A DNA stretch of 64,000 nucleotides from an uncultured Pelagibacteraceae bacterium (GTDB lineage: Bacteria; Pseudomonadota; Alphaproteobacteria; Pelagibacterales; Pelagibacteraceae). The stretch lies in the NCBI GenBank assembly GCA_902577285.1, contig CACGYL010000001.1:1-64000 (forward strand), in the 5' to 3' direction. Numbering within the stretch: the first letter of the stretch is position 1; each line of letters opens with the position of its first letter. Below the pieces are notes generated by a model. The model ran no database searches. It saw only the letters and a program-made list of their open reading frames with translations, and had not been told where the DNA came from. The position numbers and the translations under genes were made by a program. Below, in pieces: positions 35,394 through 45,448 of this stretch.

Positions 35394-36827
35394 ATGATTG
35401 AAAAGAAAAAATTTTATATTAATGGTTCATGGGTTGCATCAAAAAATAAAAAAGATATCCAAGTAATTAATCCTGCAACTGAAAAAAGTTGTGCAGTAAT
35501 TTCATTAGGGGGCAAAGAGGATATTAATGATGCAGTATTAGCTGCTAAAGAGGCTTTTAAAACTTGGGGATTTTCCTCAAAACAAGAGAGAATTGAATTA
35601 TTGGAAGACTTTTATGTACTTTATAAAAAAAGATGGAGCGATATTACAGATGCAATTATTCAAGAAATGGGCGCGCCAAAAGATTTTGCCTCAAAACTTC
35701 AAACAGGAACAGGTGCTAGCCACACAAAATCTTTCATTCGTTATTTAAAAGAGTTTGAGTTTGAAAAACCACTTGGTGAACACGCTAAAAATCAAAGATT
35801 AATTTATGAACCAAAAGGTGTTTGTGCATTAATTACTCCTTGGAACTGGCCTATAAATCAAGTTACTTTAAAAGTAATCCCTGCTTTAGCATCTGGCTGT
35901 ACTATGATTTTAAAACCTTCTGAATTAGCTCCATTATCTGCAATGATTATTGCAGAATTAATCGATGAAGCAAAGTTTCCAAAAGGTGTATTTAATTTAG
36001 TAAATGGAGACGGCGCAACTACCGGTGATGCATTAACAAGTCATCCTGATGTAAATATGATTTCATTTACCGGCTCTACAAGAGCAGGAGCATTAATATC
36101 ACAAAATGCTTCTAAAGATTTTAAAAGATTAAGTTTAGAATTAGGGGGAAAAGGTGCAAATATTATATTTAAAGATGCAGATTCAGAGGCTATTGAGAGA
36201 GGTGCTTTTAGATGTTTTAGAAATTCTGGGCAATCCTGCAATGCACCTACAAGAATGTTAGTTGAAAAAACAATTTATGACGATGCTATTGAAAGACTAA
36301 AAAAGTATGCAAGTGAATTTAAAGTAGATGATCCAAATAAAGAAGGTGAACATATAGGTCCTGTAATTTCAGAAGTCCAATTTGATAAAATTCAAGGTTT
36401 AATCCAAAAGGGAATAGACGAAGGAGCAAAGTTAATTGCTGGGGGCACAGGAAAACCTGAAGGATTAAAAGATGGTTATTATGTAAAACCTACAGTATTT
36501 GCTGATGTTAATAATGATATGGAAATTGCAAGAACGGAAATTTTTGGTCCAGTTTTATCTGTTATTCCATTTGAAACTGAGGAAGAAGCTATCCAGATTG
36601 CAAATGACACTGATTATGGATTAACAAATTATATTCAAACTCAAGATAATGATAAGGTACAAAGGGTTGCGAGAAAACTTAGATCTGGAATGGTAGACGT
36701 TAATGGGGCAGGTATTGCGGTTGATGCTCCCTTTGGAGGATTTAAACATTCTGGAATTGGCAGAGAAGCTGGAAAAGAGGGTTTGCTTGAATTTTTAGAA
36801 GTTAAATCTGTTGGTGGTTGGAATTAA
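35394..36827 (+). CDS. NAD(P)-dependent aldehyde dehydrogenase family protein (paralogue of 8483)
   Basis: A 477-residue aldehyde dehydrogenase with TPWNWP, LKPSE, the general base in LELGGKGAN and nucleophile cysteine in GQSCNAPTRML. It shares a start (MIEKKKFYINGSWVA) and overall pattern with the enzyme at 8483, so they are recent-looking paralogues. Next to the ureohydrolase it may oxidise an aminoaldehyde or guanidinoaldehyde. Its stop overlaps the convergent M20 gene by 4 bases. Confidence 0.91.
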   Translation: MIEKKKFYINGSWVASKNKKDIQVINPATEKSCAVISLGGKEDINDAVLAAKEAFKTWGFSSKQERIELLEDFYVLYKKRWSDITDAIIQEMGAPKDFASKLQTGTGASHTKSFIRYLKEFEFEKPLGEHAKNQRLIYEPKGVCALITPWNWPINQVTLKVIPALASGCTMILKPSELAPLSAMIIAELIDEAKFPKGVFNLVNGDGATTGDALTSHPDVNMISFTGSTRAGALISQNASKDFKRLSLELGGKGANIIFKDADSEAIERGAFRCFRNSGQSCNAPTRMLVEKTIYDDAIERLKKYASEFKVDDPNKEGEHIGPVISEVQFDKIQGLIQKGIDEGAKLIAGGTGKPEGLKDGYYVKPTVFADVNNDMEIARTEIFGPVLSVIPFETEEEAIQIANDTDYGLTNYIQTQDNDKVQRVARKLRSGMVDVNGAGIAVDAPFGGFKHSGIGREAGKEGLLEFLEVKSVGGWN

Positions 36828-38011
36828 TTCAAAGACTTATTTTTTATACCATCTAAAAAACTAATACATTTTTTTATTTCATTAAGTTTTATAAATTCAT
36901 CAATCTTATGCGCTTGCTTAATGGATCCTGGGCCACACACAACTGTACTTATTCCTATTTCTTGAAATAACCCTGCTTCGGTTCCAAAAGAGACTACTTC
37001 TCTCGAATTATCTCCAGTTATGCTAGATACAAATTCACATGCCTCAGAATTTGAAATTCTATCAAAACCAGTTATCTCACCAATGATATGTTTTTTTATA
37101 CTGGATTTTGGATATATCTTTTTCATTTCTGGCAAAAGAGTCTCTTTAGTAAATTTATCTATTTCATGATTTAAAAAAATTCCATCTTCTTTCACAACAG
37201 GTCTCGTTTCCCAGTTTACATGACATTTGTCAGCAATTACATTATGAGCAATTCCACCAAATATTCCACCAACTTGCAAAGTTGAATATGGAGGATCAAA
37301 GATAGAGTCTTTTAATTCTCTCTCTTTCAATTTTTCTTTTAATTCGAGAAGTTTATTTACATATCTTGCAGCAAATTCAACTGCACTTACACCTTTGTCT
37401 GGTTCCGAACTATGTCCAGCAAGACCTTCAAAGTAGGTAGTATATTCATAGCATCCTTTATGTGCATCAATAATTTTCATATTTGTTGGTTCACCAACAA
37501 TACAAATACAATCTTTAATGCCTCTTTTTTTCAGTTCTGTAATCAAAATTGGTGCACCCTTGCATGCTGTTTCTTCATCAAAAGTGAGTGAAAAATGAAT
37601 ATCTCTATCCAAATTTGATGAAGAGAAAATTGGTGCGTAAGCTAATGCACATGCAATAAAACCTTTCATATCACACGATCCTCTACCAAATAATTTATCT
37701 TCCTTGATTGTTGCATCAAAAGGGTCTGTTGCCCAACCTTTTGAAACTGGAACAACATCTGTGTGTCCAGATAAAATAATAGGTTTTTTATTACTTTTTT
37801 TTTTTGCTTTTAAAGTTGAGAAAAGATTTACTCTTTTTTTTTCCTCATCATAAGTTTTAAAAGAAATAGCCCCTAAAGAATTTAATATATCATCACAATA
37901 ATCTATAAGTTGGTTATTATCTTCACCAGATACTGTTTTAAATGCAATTAAATCTTTCAGAATTCTTATCGAATTATTATATATATCCTCTAAATTATTT
38001 CCTGTACTCAT
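36824..38011 (-). CDS. M20-family deacylase, ArgE-like (N-acetylornithine deacetylase family)
   Basis: A 395-residue zinc aminoacylase. Metal and catalytic motifs are GHTDVVPV (about 81-88), GSCDMKGFIACALA, the general base in DEETACKGAP, and VGEPTNMK. A dimerisation domain with HSSEPDKGVSAVE lies in the middle. ArgE makes ornithine in arginine biosynthesis, but the family also includes other N-acyl amino acid deacylases. No arginine-pathway genes are adjacent, so catabolic deacetylation is possible. It is divergent from csaA with a 25-base gap. Confidence 0.85.
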   Translation of the reverse strand: MSTGNNLEDIYNNSIRILKDLIAFKTVSGEDNNQLIDYCDDILNSLGAISFKTYDEEKKRVNLFSTLKAKKKSNKKPIILSGHTDVVPVSKGWATDPFDATIKEDKLFGRGSCDMKGFIACALAYAPIFSSSNLDRDIHFSLTFDEETACKGAPILITELKKRGIKDCICIVGEPTNMKIIDAHKGCYEYTTYFEGLAGHSSEPDKGVSAVEFAARYVNKLLELKEKLKERELKDSIFDPPYSTLQVGGIFGGIAHNVIADKCHVNWETRPVVKEDGIFLNHEIDKFTKETLLPEMKKIYPKSSIKKHIIGEITGFDRISNSEACEFVSSITGDNSREVVSFGTEAGLFQEIGISTVVCGPGSIKQAHKIDEFIKLNEIKKCISFLDGIKNKSLN

Positions 38012-38036
38012 CAGTTATTAATTATATATTAAATTT

Positions 38037-38378
38037 ATGAAAGAACAAATAACATACGATACATATGATAAAGTAGACATTAGGGTAGGAACAGTAATAT
38101 CAGTAAAAAAAAATGAAAAAGCTAGAAAACCATCACTAGTTGTTGAAGTAGATTTTGGAAAAAAAATAGGGGTTAAACAATCATCTGCACAGATAACTCA
38201 TTATTACAATGAGGAAAACTTAGTTGGAAAACAAGTTATAGGAGTTTGTAATTTTCCTGAAAAAAATATAGCAGGTGTTGTTTCTCAAGTTTTAATTCTT
38301 GGCTCCATTGATAAGGATGGAAAAGTTGTCCTTGTTCATCCATCTCAAAACGTTGAAAATGGTTTGCCTGTAGCATAG
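38037..38378 (+). CDS. csaA: CsaA-like tRNA-binding-domain protein
   Basis: A 113-residue OB-fold protein with the tRNA-binding-domain pattern: KVDIRVGTVISVKKNEKARKPS, IGVKQSSAQITHYY and a C-terminal VLVHPSQNVENGLPVA. The length matches CsaA, a dimeric export-related chaperone reported in Bacillus. It is followed 2 bases later by the LysE-type gene. The function in SAR11-type cells is not established. Confidence 0.88.
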   Translation: MKEQITYDTYDKVDIRVGTVISVKKNEKARKPSLVVEVDFGKKIGVKQSSAQITHYYNEENLVGKQVIGVCNFPEKNIAGVVSQVLILGSIDKDGKVVLVHPSQNVENGLPVA

Positions 38379-38380
38379 TA

Positions 38381-38971
38381 ATGCATCCTGAATTGCTGTC
38401 TCTTTGTTTATTTATGTTTGTGACAAGCTGTTCGCCTGGACCAAATAATATTGTAGCGTCACATTCAGGATTTAATCATGGGTTTAAAAAAACAATTCCT
38501 TTAATGTTAGGGGTGATTTTTGGTTTTACATTCATGTTGGCAGTTATAAATTTTGGCTTAATAAATATTTTTAAGCTTTATCCTATTATTCAAAAAGGTT
38601 TAATATTTACTGGTACAGCATTTTTAATTTATTTGTCATATAAGATATCATTCTCCAAATCTTCAAACGAAAATGAAAAATTAAGACCCGTAAATTTTAT
38701 GGAAACTTTTCTTTATCAATTTTTGAATCCAAAAGGTGTGATAGTTGCAATAATTGCGGTTTCAACATATGTAGAATCAGGTAGCAATTTCATTTCTTAT
38801 TCAATTTGGTTATTAAGTATTGCTTTCATATTTGCAGTTATTAGTATTATTTTTTGGACAATAATTGGAAAATTTATGAGGAAATTCGCGACAAATGAGA
38901 AATTTATTAAATGGTTTAATTATGTTATGTCGGCACTCTTACTAAGCTGTATAGCAACTTTTTATTACTAG
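38381..38971 (+). CDS. LysE/RhtB-family amino-acid exporter
   Basis: A 196-residue protein with about six hydrophobic helices and the LysE N-terminal motif SCSPGPNNIVASHSGFNHGFKK, plus a central FLYQFLNPKGVI segment. Members export amino acids or derivatives such as lysine, homoserine and threonine; the substrate here is unknown. It is compactly placed between csaA and the aconitase gene. Confidence 0.9.
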   Translation: MHPELLSLCLFMFVTSCSPGPNNIVASHSGFNHGFKKTIPLMLGVIFGFTFMLAVINFGLINIFKLYPIIQKGLIFTGTAFLIYLSYKISFSKSSNENEKLRPVNFMETFLYQFLNPKGVIVAIIAVSTYVESGSNFISYSIWLLSIAFIFAVISIIFWTIIGKFMRKFATNEKFIKWFNYVMSALLLSCIATFYY

Positions 38972-38975
38972 TATT

Positions 38976-41651
38976 ATGAAGCCTGGAAATCAAAATTCGT
39001 TCAACTCACTAAAAGAAATTAATATAAATGGGAAAAATTATTCTATTTATTCTTTAAAAGAGGCTGAAAAAAATGGCCTAGAAGGCATTAATAAATTACC
39101 AAAATCAATTAAAGTTTTACTTGAGAATCTTCTAAGATATGAGGACAATATCACTGTAAATAAAAATCAAATATTATCAATCAAAGATTGGCTAAATACC
39201 AAAAAATCAAAAACCGAAATTGCATATAGACCTGCAAGAGTACTTTTGCAAGACTATACTGGTATACCAGCTGTTGCTGACCTTGCCGCGATGAGAGATA
39301 CAGTCAAAGAAAAAAATAAAGACCCGAATAAAATTAATCCGCTTTCCTCAGTAGATTTAGTAATTGATCATTCTGTTCAAGTGGATAAATTTGCAACAAA
39401 GAATTCATTAAAAGAAAATGTTGATATCGAATTTGATAGAAACTTCGAAAGATATTCCTTTTTAAAGTGGGGACAACAAGCCTTTAATAATTTTAGAATT
39501 GTTCCACCCGGAACTGGGATTTGCCATCAAGTAAATTTAGAATATTTATCAAAAGTAGTATGGAATGAAAAGTTTGAAAAAAAAGAATATTTGTTTCCTG
39601 ATACACTAGTAGGAACTGATAGTCATACGACAATGGTTAACGGTTTATCAGTACTTGGTTGGGGAGTAGGAGGAATTGAGGCAGAGGCAGGGATGCTAGG
39701 TCAACCAATATCTATGTTGATACCAGAAGTCATTGGATTTGAAATGAAAAATAAACTTCCCGAAGGTACAACTGCAACTGACCTTGTGTTAACAGTTGTA
39801 AAAATGCTAAGAGACAAGGGTGTCGTTGGAAAATTTGTAGAATTTTATGGTGAAGGTCTCAAAAATTTAACACTAGCAGATAGAGCAACTATTGCGAATA
39901 TGGCTCCCGAATATGGTGCAACATGCGGATTCTTTCCAATAGATGAGGAAACTTTAAAATACTTAGAATTTTCTGGAAGATCTAAAGAAAATATTCAGAT
40001 TGTAGAACAATATGCAAAAGAACAAAATTTATGGGCAAGTGATGATATGGTATTTACCGATACTTTGTCTTTAGATATGTCTACAGTAGTCCCAACAATT
40101 TCAGGACCAAAAAGACCTCAAGATAAAGTACTTTTAACAGATGCCTCCAAAAATTTTATAAAAGTCTTTGAAGATGTATGTAAAAAAACTGAACCTACTA
40201 TTGCAAAAGTTAAAAACGAGGATTTTAAAATAAAAGATGGTGATATATTAATTGCAGCTATTACTTCATGTACAAATACTTCAAATCCTAATGTGTTAAT
40301 TGGTGCAGGATTATTAGCTAAAAATGCAATAAATAAAGGATTAGCAGTTAAACCATGGGTTAAAACTTCACTAGCTCCTGGATCACAAGTGGTTACAGAC
40401 TACTTAAACAAAGCTGGTTTAAGTAAATATTTAGATAAATTAGGCTTTAACTTAGTTGGTTACGGATGCACCACTTGTATTGGTAACTCTGGACCTCTAC
40501 CAGATAATATCACTGAAGCAGTTAAAGAAAATAATTTATATGCAGTATCAGTTTTATCTGGCAATAGAAATTTTGAAGGTAGAATTTCACCACTGGTTAA
40601 AGCAAACTATCTTGCTTCTCCACCTTTAGTAGTGGCTTATGCAATTGCTGGATCAATGAGAATGGATTTATACAAAGACCCTCTAGGTAAAGATAGCGAT
40701 GGTAAAGAAGTCTACTTAAAAGATATTTGGCCAACAAATAAAGAAATAGAGGATACTCTTATTGAGTCTTTAAACCCTGAAATGTTTGTAAACAGATATT
40801 CAAACGTCTCTAAGGGACCAGAGCAATGGCAAAAAATTAAAGTTGATAAAGGCAGTATTTACAATTGGGAAGAAAACTCAACTTATGTAAAAAAACCGCC
40901 ATTTTTTGAAAATTTGCCGGATGAACCTGAGGGCTTTAAAGCAATAAAAGATGCGAGACCTCTATTAATATTAGGGGATATGGTTACCACAGATCATATA
41001 TCTCCTGCGGGAAACATACAAAAAGAAAGTCCAACAGGAAATTATTTTATGAAGCACCAAATTTTGCCAAAAGACTATAATTCCTATGGATCAAGAAGAG
41101 GCAATCATGAGGTAATGATGAGAGGGACATTTGCTAATATAAGAATCAAAAATGAAATGGCTCCTGGAACAGAAGGTGGCTTTACAAAATTATATCCTGA
41201 AGAAAAAGTTATGCCTATCTATGATGCAGTAGTAGAGTATAAAAAAAGAGAGGTTGATTTAGTTGTATTTGGAGGAAAAGAATACGGAACTGGTTCCTCA
41301 AGAGATTGGGCTGCAAAAGGTACAAAACTATTGGGTATTAAAGCTGTAATTGCAGAAAGTTTTGAGAGAATTCATAGATCAAACCTTATTGGAATGGGAG
41401 TTTTGCCCTTACAATTTATTGATAATATGAATAGACAAAATCTAAAATTAAAGGGCTCAGAGCTAATTTCAATATTAGGTTTAGAAAAAGGTATAAAACC
41501 AGGCGATCACTTGGAAGTAGAAATTAAATACTCTACAGGTGACATCAAAAAAATAAAAACATTGTGCAGAATAGATACTAAAAATGAGTTAGAATACTAT
41601 AAGAACGGTGGTATCTTACATTATGTTCTAAGGAATATGATAAATGGATGA
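38976..41651 (+). CDS. acnA: Aconitate hydratase (AcnA-type)
   Basis: An 891-residue aconitase, the normal size for bacterial AcnA/IRP1-type enzymes. [4Fe-4S] ligands are in TSCTNTSNPNVL and YGCTTCIGNSGPLPDN. The substrate-binding swivel domain shows GGKEYGTGSSRDWAAKGT and the conserved FERIHRSNLIGMGVLPL. It interconverts citrate and isocitrate in the TCA cycle. The last codons overlap the start of the YfgM-like gene by 8 bases. Confidence 0.97.
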   Translation: MKPGNQNSFNSLKEININGKNYSIYSLKEAEKNGLEGINKLPKSIKVLLENLLRYEDNITVNKNQILSIKDWLNTKKSKTEIAYRPARVLLQDYTGIPAVADLAAMRDTVKEKNKDPNKINPLSSVDLVIDHSVQVDKFATKNSLKENVDIEFDRNFERYSFLKWGQQAFNNFRIVPPGTGICHQVNLEYLSKVVWNEKFEKKEYLFPDTLVGTDSHTTMVNGLSVLGWGVGGIEAEAGMLGQPISMLIPEVIGFEMKNKLPEGTTATDLVLTVVKMLRDKGVVGKFVEFYGEGLKNLTLADRATIANMAPEYGATCGFFPIDEETLKYLEFSGRSKENIQIVEQYAKEQNLWASDDMVFTDTLSLDMSTVVPTISGPKRPQDKVLLTDASKNFIKVFEDVCKKTEPTIAKVKNEDFKIKDGDILIAAITSCTNTSNPNVLIGAGLLAKNAINKGLAVKPWVKTSLAPGSQVVTDYLNKAGLSKYLDKLGFNLVGYGCTTCIGNSGPLPDNITEAVKENNLYAVSVLSGNRNFEGRISPLVKANYLASPPLVVAYAIAGSMRMDLYKDPLGKDSDGKEVYLKDIWPTNKEIEDTLIESLNPEMFVNRYSNVSKGPEQWQKIKVDKGSIYNWEENSTYVKKPPFFENLPDEPEGFKAIKDARPLLILGDMVTTDHISPAGNIQKESPTGNYFMKHQILPKDYNSYGSRRGNHEVMMRGTFANIRIKNEMAPGTEGGFTKLYPEEKVMPIYDAVVEYKKREVDLVVFGGKEYGTGSSRDWAAKGTKLLGIKAVIAESFERIHRSNLIGMGVLPLQFIDNMNRQNLKLKGSELISILGLEKGIKPGDHLEVEIKYSTGDIKKIKTLCRIDTKNELEYYKNGGILHYVLRNMING

Positions 41652-42285
41652 AGAAATAGAAATAATTAATAGAAATACAAGAATTGAAAAATTAAAAAAT
41701 TTTTTAATCTCAAAAAGAAAACAAATAATTTCTTTTTTGATATTGATAGTTTTAATATTAATCAGTTTTTTTGGTTACCAAGAGTTTAATACAAGAAATA
41801 AAGAAAAATTAGCCAATAAATTTAACATGTTAGTTACAAATTTTGACAATGGACAAAAAAATATAAATAATGAATTAATTGAAATAATAAATGAAAAAGA
41901 CAAAACTTACTCACCATTAGCATTCTTCTTCTTGCTGGATAATGATTTAATAACGTCTAAAGATGAAATTAACTCATTTTTTGATCTTATTATAAACGAC
42001 GTGTCTGTTGAAAAAGAGATTAAAAATTTAACCATATATAAGAAAGGGCTATTTAATTCAGAATTTGTTCAAGAAAATGAATTATTAAGTATTCTGAATC
42101 CTATTATAAAATCAGAAAGTATGTGGAAACCTCAAGCATTGTATTTAATGGCAGAATACTATTTATCAAAAGATCAAAAACAAAAATCTAAAGATTTTTT
42201 TGATCAAATATTAAATATAGAAAACATAAGTCCAAAAATTAAACTAGAAGTCCAAAAAAGGTTGCGTTCAGAATTCGGTGAGTAA
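41644..42285 (+). CDS. YfgM-like membrane-anchored TPR-type protein
   Basis: A 213-residue protein with a charged N-terminus, one hydrophobic anchor (about residues 29-45, IISFLILIVLILISFFGY), then a periplasmic helical region consistent with tetratricopeptide-like packing. In many proteobacteria a gene of this type sits just before bamB, as here, and is thought to help outer-membrane or secretory proteins fold. The identification rests on architecture and position rather than on a sharp motif. Confidence 0.65.
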   Translation: MDEEIEIINRNTRIEKLKNFLISKRKQIISFLILIVLILISFFGYQEFNTRNKEKLANKFNMLVTNFDNGQKNINNELIEIINEKDKTYSPLAFFFLLDNDLITSKDEINSFFDLIINDVSVEKEIKNLTIYKKGLFNSEFVQENELLSILNPIIKSESMWKPQALYLMAEYYLSKDQKQKSKDFFDQILNIENISPKIKLEVQKRLRSEFGE

Positions 42286-43549
42286 AAGATTTCTATACAT
42301 ATTAATTTTCATATTTTTAATTAGCTGCAGCCTCTCAAAAAAAGACAAAGACATAAATGATGGATCAATAAATATATTTGAAAAAAATGAACCAATTAAA
42401 AAAGAACTAAATACTGATTTAAAAATAAAATCTCTAACTAAGTTCAAAAATAAACCATTTCAAAATAACAAGACTAATAGTAACGGAAATATTAATTTCG
42501 ACACAAATTTCAAAAAAATATCAAGTAATAAGTTTAGTAAAATAAGAAAATTTGATTCTTATCAACCTGAATTATTTTTTACTAATTTAGGTGAAATAAT
42601 ATTTTTCGATGGAAAGGGTACAATATTTAAATTAAATCAAAATTTTAAAGAGGTTTGGAAAATAAATAATTACAATAAAAAAGAAAAGAAACTTAATCCA
42701 ATTTTATATTTTGCGCAGATTGATAACACTTTGATAGTAAATGATAATCTGTCGAAAGTATATTCAGTTGAGTTAAATACAGGAAAAATTTTATGGTCAA
42801 GATACAGCAGCTCATCATTTAATTCTGATATAAAAGTATTTAAAGATAAATTTTATACAATTGATTTTGATAATGTTATAAGAGCCATATCCTCAAAAAA
42901 TGGAAATGAAATCTGGAGTTTTCAAACGGAAAATTCATTTATTAAATCAGAAAAAAAATTGTCAATTGTTATTAAGGATGAAATTGTTTTTTTTGTAAAC
43001 AATTTAGGAGATATAACTGCACTTGATGTCAACAATGGTAGTCTAGTATGGCAAACCCCTACTCAGTCTAATATGATATACGAAAATGCCTTTAGTCTCG
43101 AAAATTCAGATTTAGTATTTGAAAACAATACTATTTATTTTTCTAATAACAAAAATGAATTTTTTTCTATAGACGCTAGAACAGGAACTATAAAATGGGC
43201 TCAGTCAATAAATTCAAGTTTAAGACCAACCATTATCGAAAATTTAATTTTTACGGTATCAAATGAAGGTTATTTTTTTGTTATAGATGACCCAACTGGC
43301 AATATCATAAGAATTACTGATGTATTAAAAAACTTTAAAGATAAATCTGAGATTAAACCAATTGGGTTTATACATGCTAAAAATAAAATTTATGTTTCAC
43401 TTAGCAATGGAAGAATCGTAACCATTAATTCAACAACAGGTATTCAAGAAAAAATAACCAAAATTAATAATTCAAAAATATCTAGACCTTACGTTCTTAA
43501 TAACAATATGTATTTAATAAAAGATAATGCGCTAATTAAAATTGAGTAA
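42278..43549 (+). CDS. bamB: Outer-membrane assembly lipoprotein BamB (PQQ-repeat beta-propeller)
   Basis: A 423-residue lipoprotein. A signal peptide with lipobox LISC puts the lipidated cysteine near residue 17. PQQ-like repeats follow, seen as ALDVNNGSLVWQ, SIDARTGTIKWAQ and VELNTGKILWSR. BamB is the beta-propeller accessory of the BAM complex. The start is GTG at 42278, overlapping the YfgM-like gene by 8 bases; the stop overlaps the cupin gene as TAATG. In many alphaproteobacteria der follows bamB, but not here. Confidence 0.85.
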   Translation: MSKRFLYILIFIFLISCSLSKKDKDINDGSINIFEKNEPIKKELNTDLKIKSLTKFKNKPFQNNKTNSNGNINFDTNFKKISSNKFSKIRKFDSYQPELFFTNLGEIIFFDGKGTIFKLNQNFKEVWKINNYNKKEKKLNPILYFAQIDNTLIVNDNLSKVYSVELNTGKILWSRYSSSSFNSDIKVFKDKFYTIDFDNVIRAISSKNGNEIWSFQTENSFIKSEKKLSIVIKDEIVFFVNNLGDITALDVNNGSLVWQTPTQSNMIYENAFSLENSDLVFENNTIYFSNNKNEFFSIDARTGTIKWAQSINSSLRPTIIENLIFTVSNEGYFFVIDDPTGNIIRITDVLKNFKDKSEIKPIGFIHAKNKIYVSLSNGRIVTINSTTGIQEKITKINNSKISRPYVLNNNMYLIKDNALIKIE

Positions 43550-43977
43550 TGTTCTTAAAAATTCTTGAAAAATTAGGAAGAAAAAAAGTAGTTTTAGATA
43601 GAGGCCCCTCACATCCAGAGTTTGATAAAGCAAAACCTTGGATGAATAGGTACTATATTCTATTCAGACATAGGCCAAAGTGGTTTCCATTTAATATTCT
43701 TATTCATGAAATGTTAGATGATGATCATGGTGATGGCGTCCATAACCATTTATTTCCTTATATCACAATCATTTTAAGAGGAGGGTATTGGGAAACATTA
43801 AAAACAGGAAAGGTTTGGCGAGCACCTGGATATATAGGATTTAGGTCAGCTAACAATTTCCATAGAGTAGACTTGGAGCCAGGAACTAGACCAATGACTA
43901 TATTTTTAGCAGGTCCATATGGATTTAGAAAAGGACCAAGATCAGAATACGGAATAGATTTCAAAACAAAAAAATGA
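43549..43977 (+). CDS. Cupin-like small protein, unknown function
   Basis: A 142-residue protein predicted to be a single-domain cupin. A metal-site-like cluster HEMLDDDHGDGVHNHLFPYITIILRGG is followed by a glycine-rich turn and FHRVDLEPGTRPMTIFLAGP. No enzyme class is evident. It is translationally coupled to bamB (TAATG), and its stop overlaps the zapE start by 4 bases. It therefore belongs to this housekeeping operon. Confidence 0.7.
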   Translation: MFLKILEKLGRKKVVLDRGPSHPEFDKAKPWMNRYYILFRHRPKWFPFNILIHEMLDDDHGDGVHNHLFPYITIILRGGYWETLKTGKVWRAPGYIGFRSANNFHRVDLEPGTRPMTIFLAGPYGFRKGPRSEYGIDFKTKK

Positions 43978-45032
43978 ATTTAAAAAAATCTTTTCTAAAA
44001 TACTGTGAAGATAAAGAATTAGAAATAAATGAAAATCAAATAAATATAGTCATGAAATTAAATGAATATTATAATCTTAATTTTAATCGATCTCTTATAG
44101 AAAAAATATTCAAAGATAAAAAAAATAAATTAGGTTTATATTTAGTTGGAGATGTTGGTGTAGGTAAGACCATGATTTTAAACTTTTTTTTTGAAAATTT
44201 GAAAGAAAAAAAATCAAGACTACACTTCAATGAGTTTATGGTCAAATTTCATGACTTTATATTTGAAAATAAAAAAAATGGAAATAATAAAGGGTTAGAA
44301 AAATTTGTTAAAGGTTTAAGTGACCAAACAAAAATATTATATTTTGATGAATTTCAAGTTACAAATATTGTTGATGCAATGATTTTGGGCAAATTATTTG
44401 AAAGAATATTTGATCAAAATATCAAAGTTATTTTTTCATCTAATATTAAAATTAAAAACCTTTACAAAAATGGATTACAAAGAGATCAATTTATTCCTTT
44501 TTTAAAAATTCTAGAAAATAATTGTACAGAATTAGAGCTCAATATTGATGAAGATTATAGAACCACTAAAAATTCAAATTTAAATCGATTTTTATTCCCA
44601 ATAGATAAATCATCAAATTTTAAGTTCAATAAATCTTTTAGAAAAGCTACAAAGAATAAAAAACTAACCACCATGTCATTGGAGGTAAAAGGGCGAAAAT
44701 TAGAATTTGAAAAATTTTATGAAGGAGTTCTAAAGGTAACTTTCGAAGAAATTTGTAACAGAAATCTTGGATCTGAAGATTACATTCAAATTGCAGATGA
44801 AAGTGAACTTATCTATATTGAAAACCTTCCTAACTTTAATGAGAGTAACTCTAACCAGCAACAAAGGTTTATCACTTTTATCGATATTATTTATGAAAAA
44901 AAAATACCATTGATGATCAAATCTGAAGTTGAATTAGAATCACTCCAGTCCGCTGATAGCCTGAACGAACCATTTAAAAGAACCAAAAGTCGATTGTATG
45001 AACTAACATCAAAAAATTTTATTAATTTATGA
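43974..45032 (+). CDS. zapE: AFG1/ZapE-family ATPase
   Basis: A 352-residue AAA-type ATPase. Walker A is GDVGVGKT (about residues 59-66) and Walker B ILYFDEFQVTNIVDAMI, the diagnostic AFG1/ZapE sequence. ZapE is a division-associated ATPase in E. coli; the mitochondrial homologue handles inner-membrane proteins. Both ends overlap neighbours by four bases, with the cupin before and YjbQ after. Confidence 0.92.
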   Translation: MNLKKSFLKYCEDKELEINENQINIVMKLNEYYNLNFNRSLIEKIFKDKKNKLGLYLVGDVGVGKTMILNFFFENLKEKKSRLHFNEFMVKFHDFIFENKKNGNNKGLEKFVKGLSDQTKILYFDEFQVTNIVDAMILGKLFERIFDQNIKVIFSSNIKIKNLYKNGLQRDQFIPFLKILENNCTELELNIDEDYRTTKNSNLNRFLFPIDKSSNFKFNKSFRKATKNKKLTTMSLEVKGRKLEFEKFYEGVLKVTFEEICNRNLGSEDYIQIADESELIYIENLPNFNESNSNQQQRFITFIDIIYEKKIPLMIKSEVELESLQSADSLNEPFKRTKSRLYELTSKNFINL

Positions 45033-45448
45033 AACAAGAATTTTATTATCTTAAAATAAATACCAATGGTCAAAAACTTTATGAATTTACTGAAGACACT
45101 ATTAGATGGATTTATAATAATAAATTTAAAAATGGAATTATTAATTTAAGCATTCAACACACTAGTGCATCATTAATTATTCAAGAAAATGCTGACCAAG
45201 ATGTACAAAAAGATCTCATTAATTATTTTGATAAATTGGTACCTATGGATAATAGGTTGTATTCCCATACTACTGAGGGAAAAGACGATATGCCTGCTCA
45301 TATCAAATCTGCTTTAACCAATAATCAAATTTCTTTAAGTATAAAAGATAGTGAATTACTGCTTGGAACCTGGCAAGGTGTTTATTTATTTGAACATAGA
45401 CTACAAGCAACAACAAGAACTATAGTTCACCATTTTTTTGGAGACTAA
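45029..45448 (+). CDS. yjbQ: YjbQ/UPF0047-family protein
   Basis: A 139-residue protein of the YjbQ family with the signature segments QHTSASLIIQENADQDV, HIKSALTNNQISLSI and LLGTWQGVYLFEHR. The family has weak thiamine-phosphate-synthase activity in vitro, but its cellular role is unsettled. It overlaps zapE (ATGA) and is convergent with the photolyase gene, overlapping it by 4 bases. Confidence 0.9.
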   Translation: MKQEFYYLKINTNGQKLYEFTEDTIRWIYNNKFKNGIINLSIQHTSASLIIQENADQDVQKDLINYFDKLVPMDNRLYSHTTEGKDDMPAHIKSALTNNQISLSIKDSELLLGTWQGVYLFEHRLQATTRTIVHHFFGD

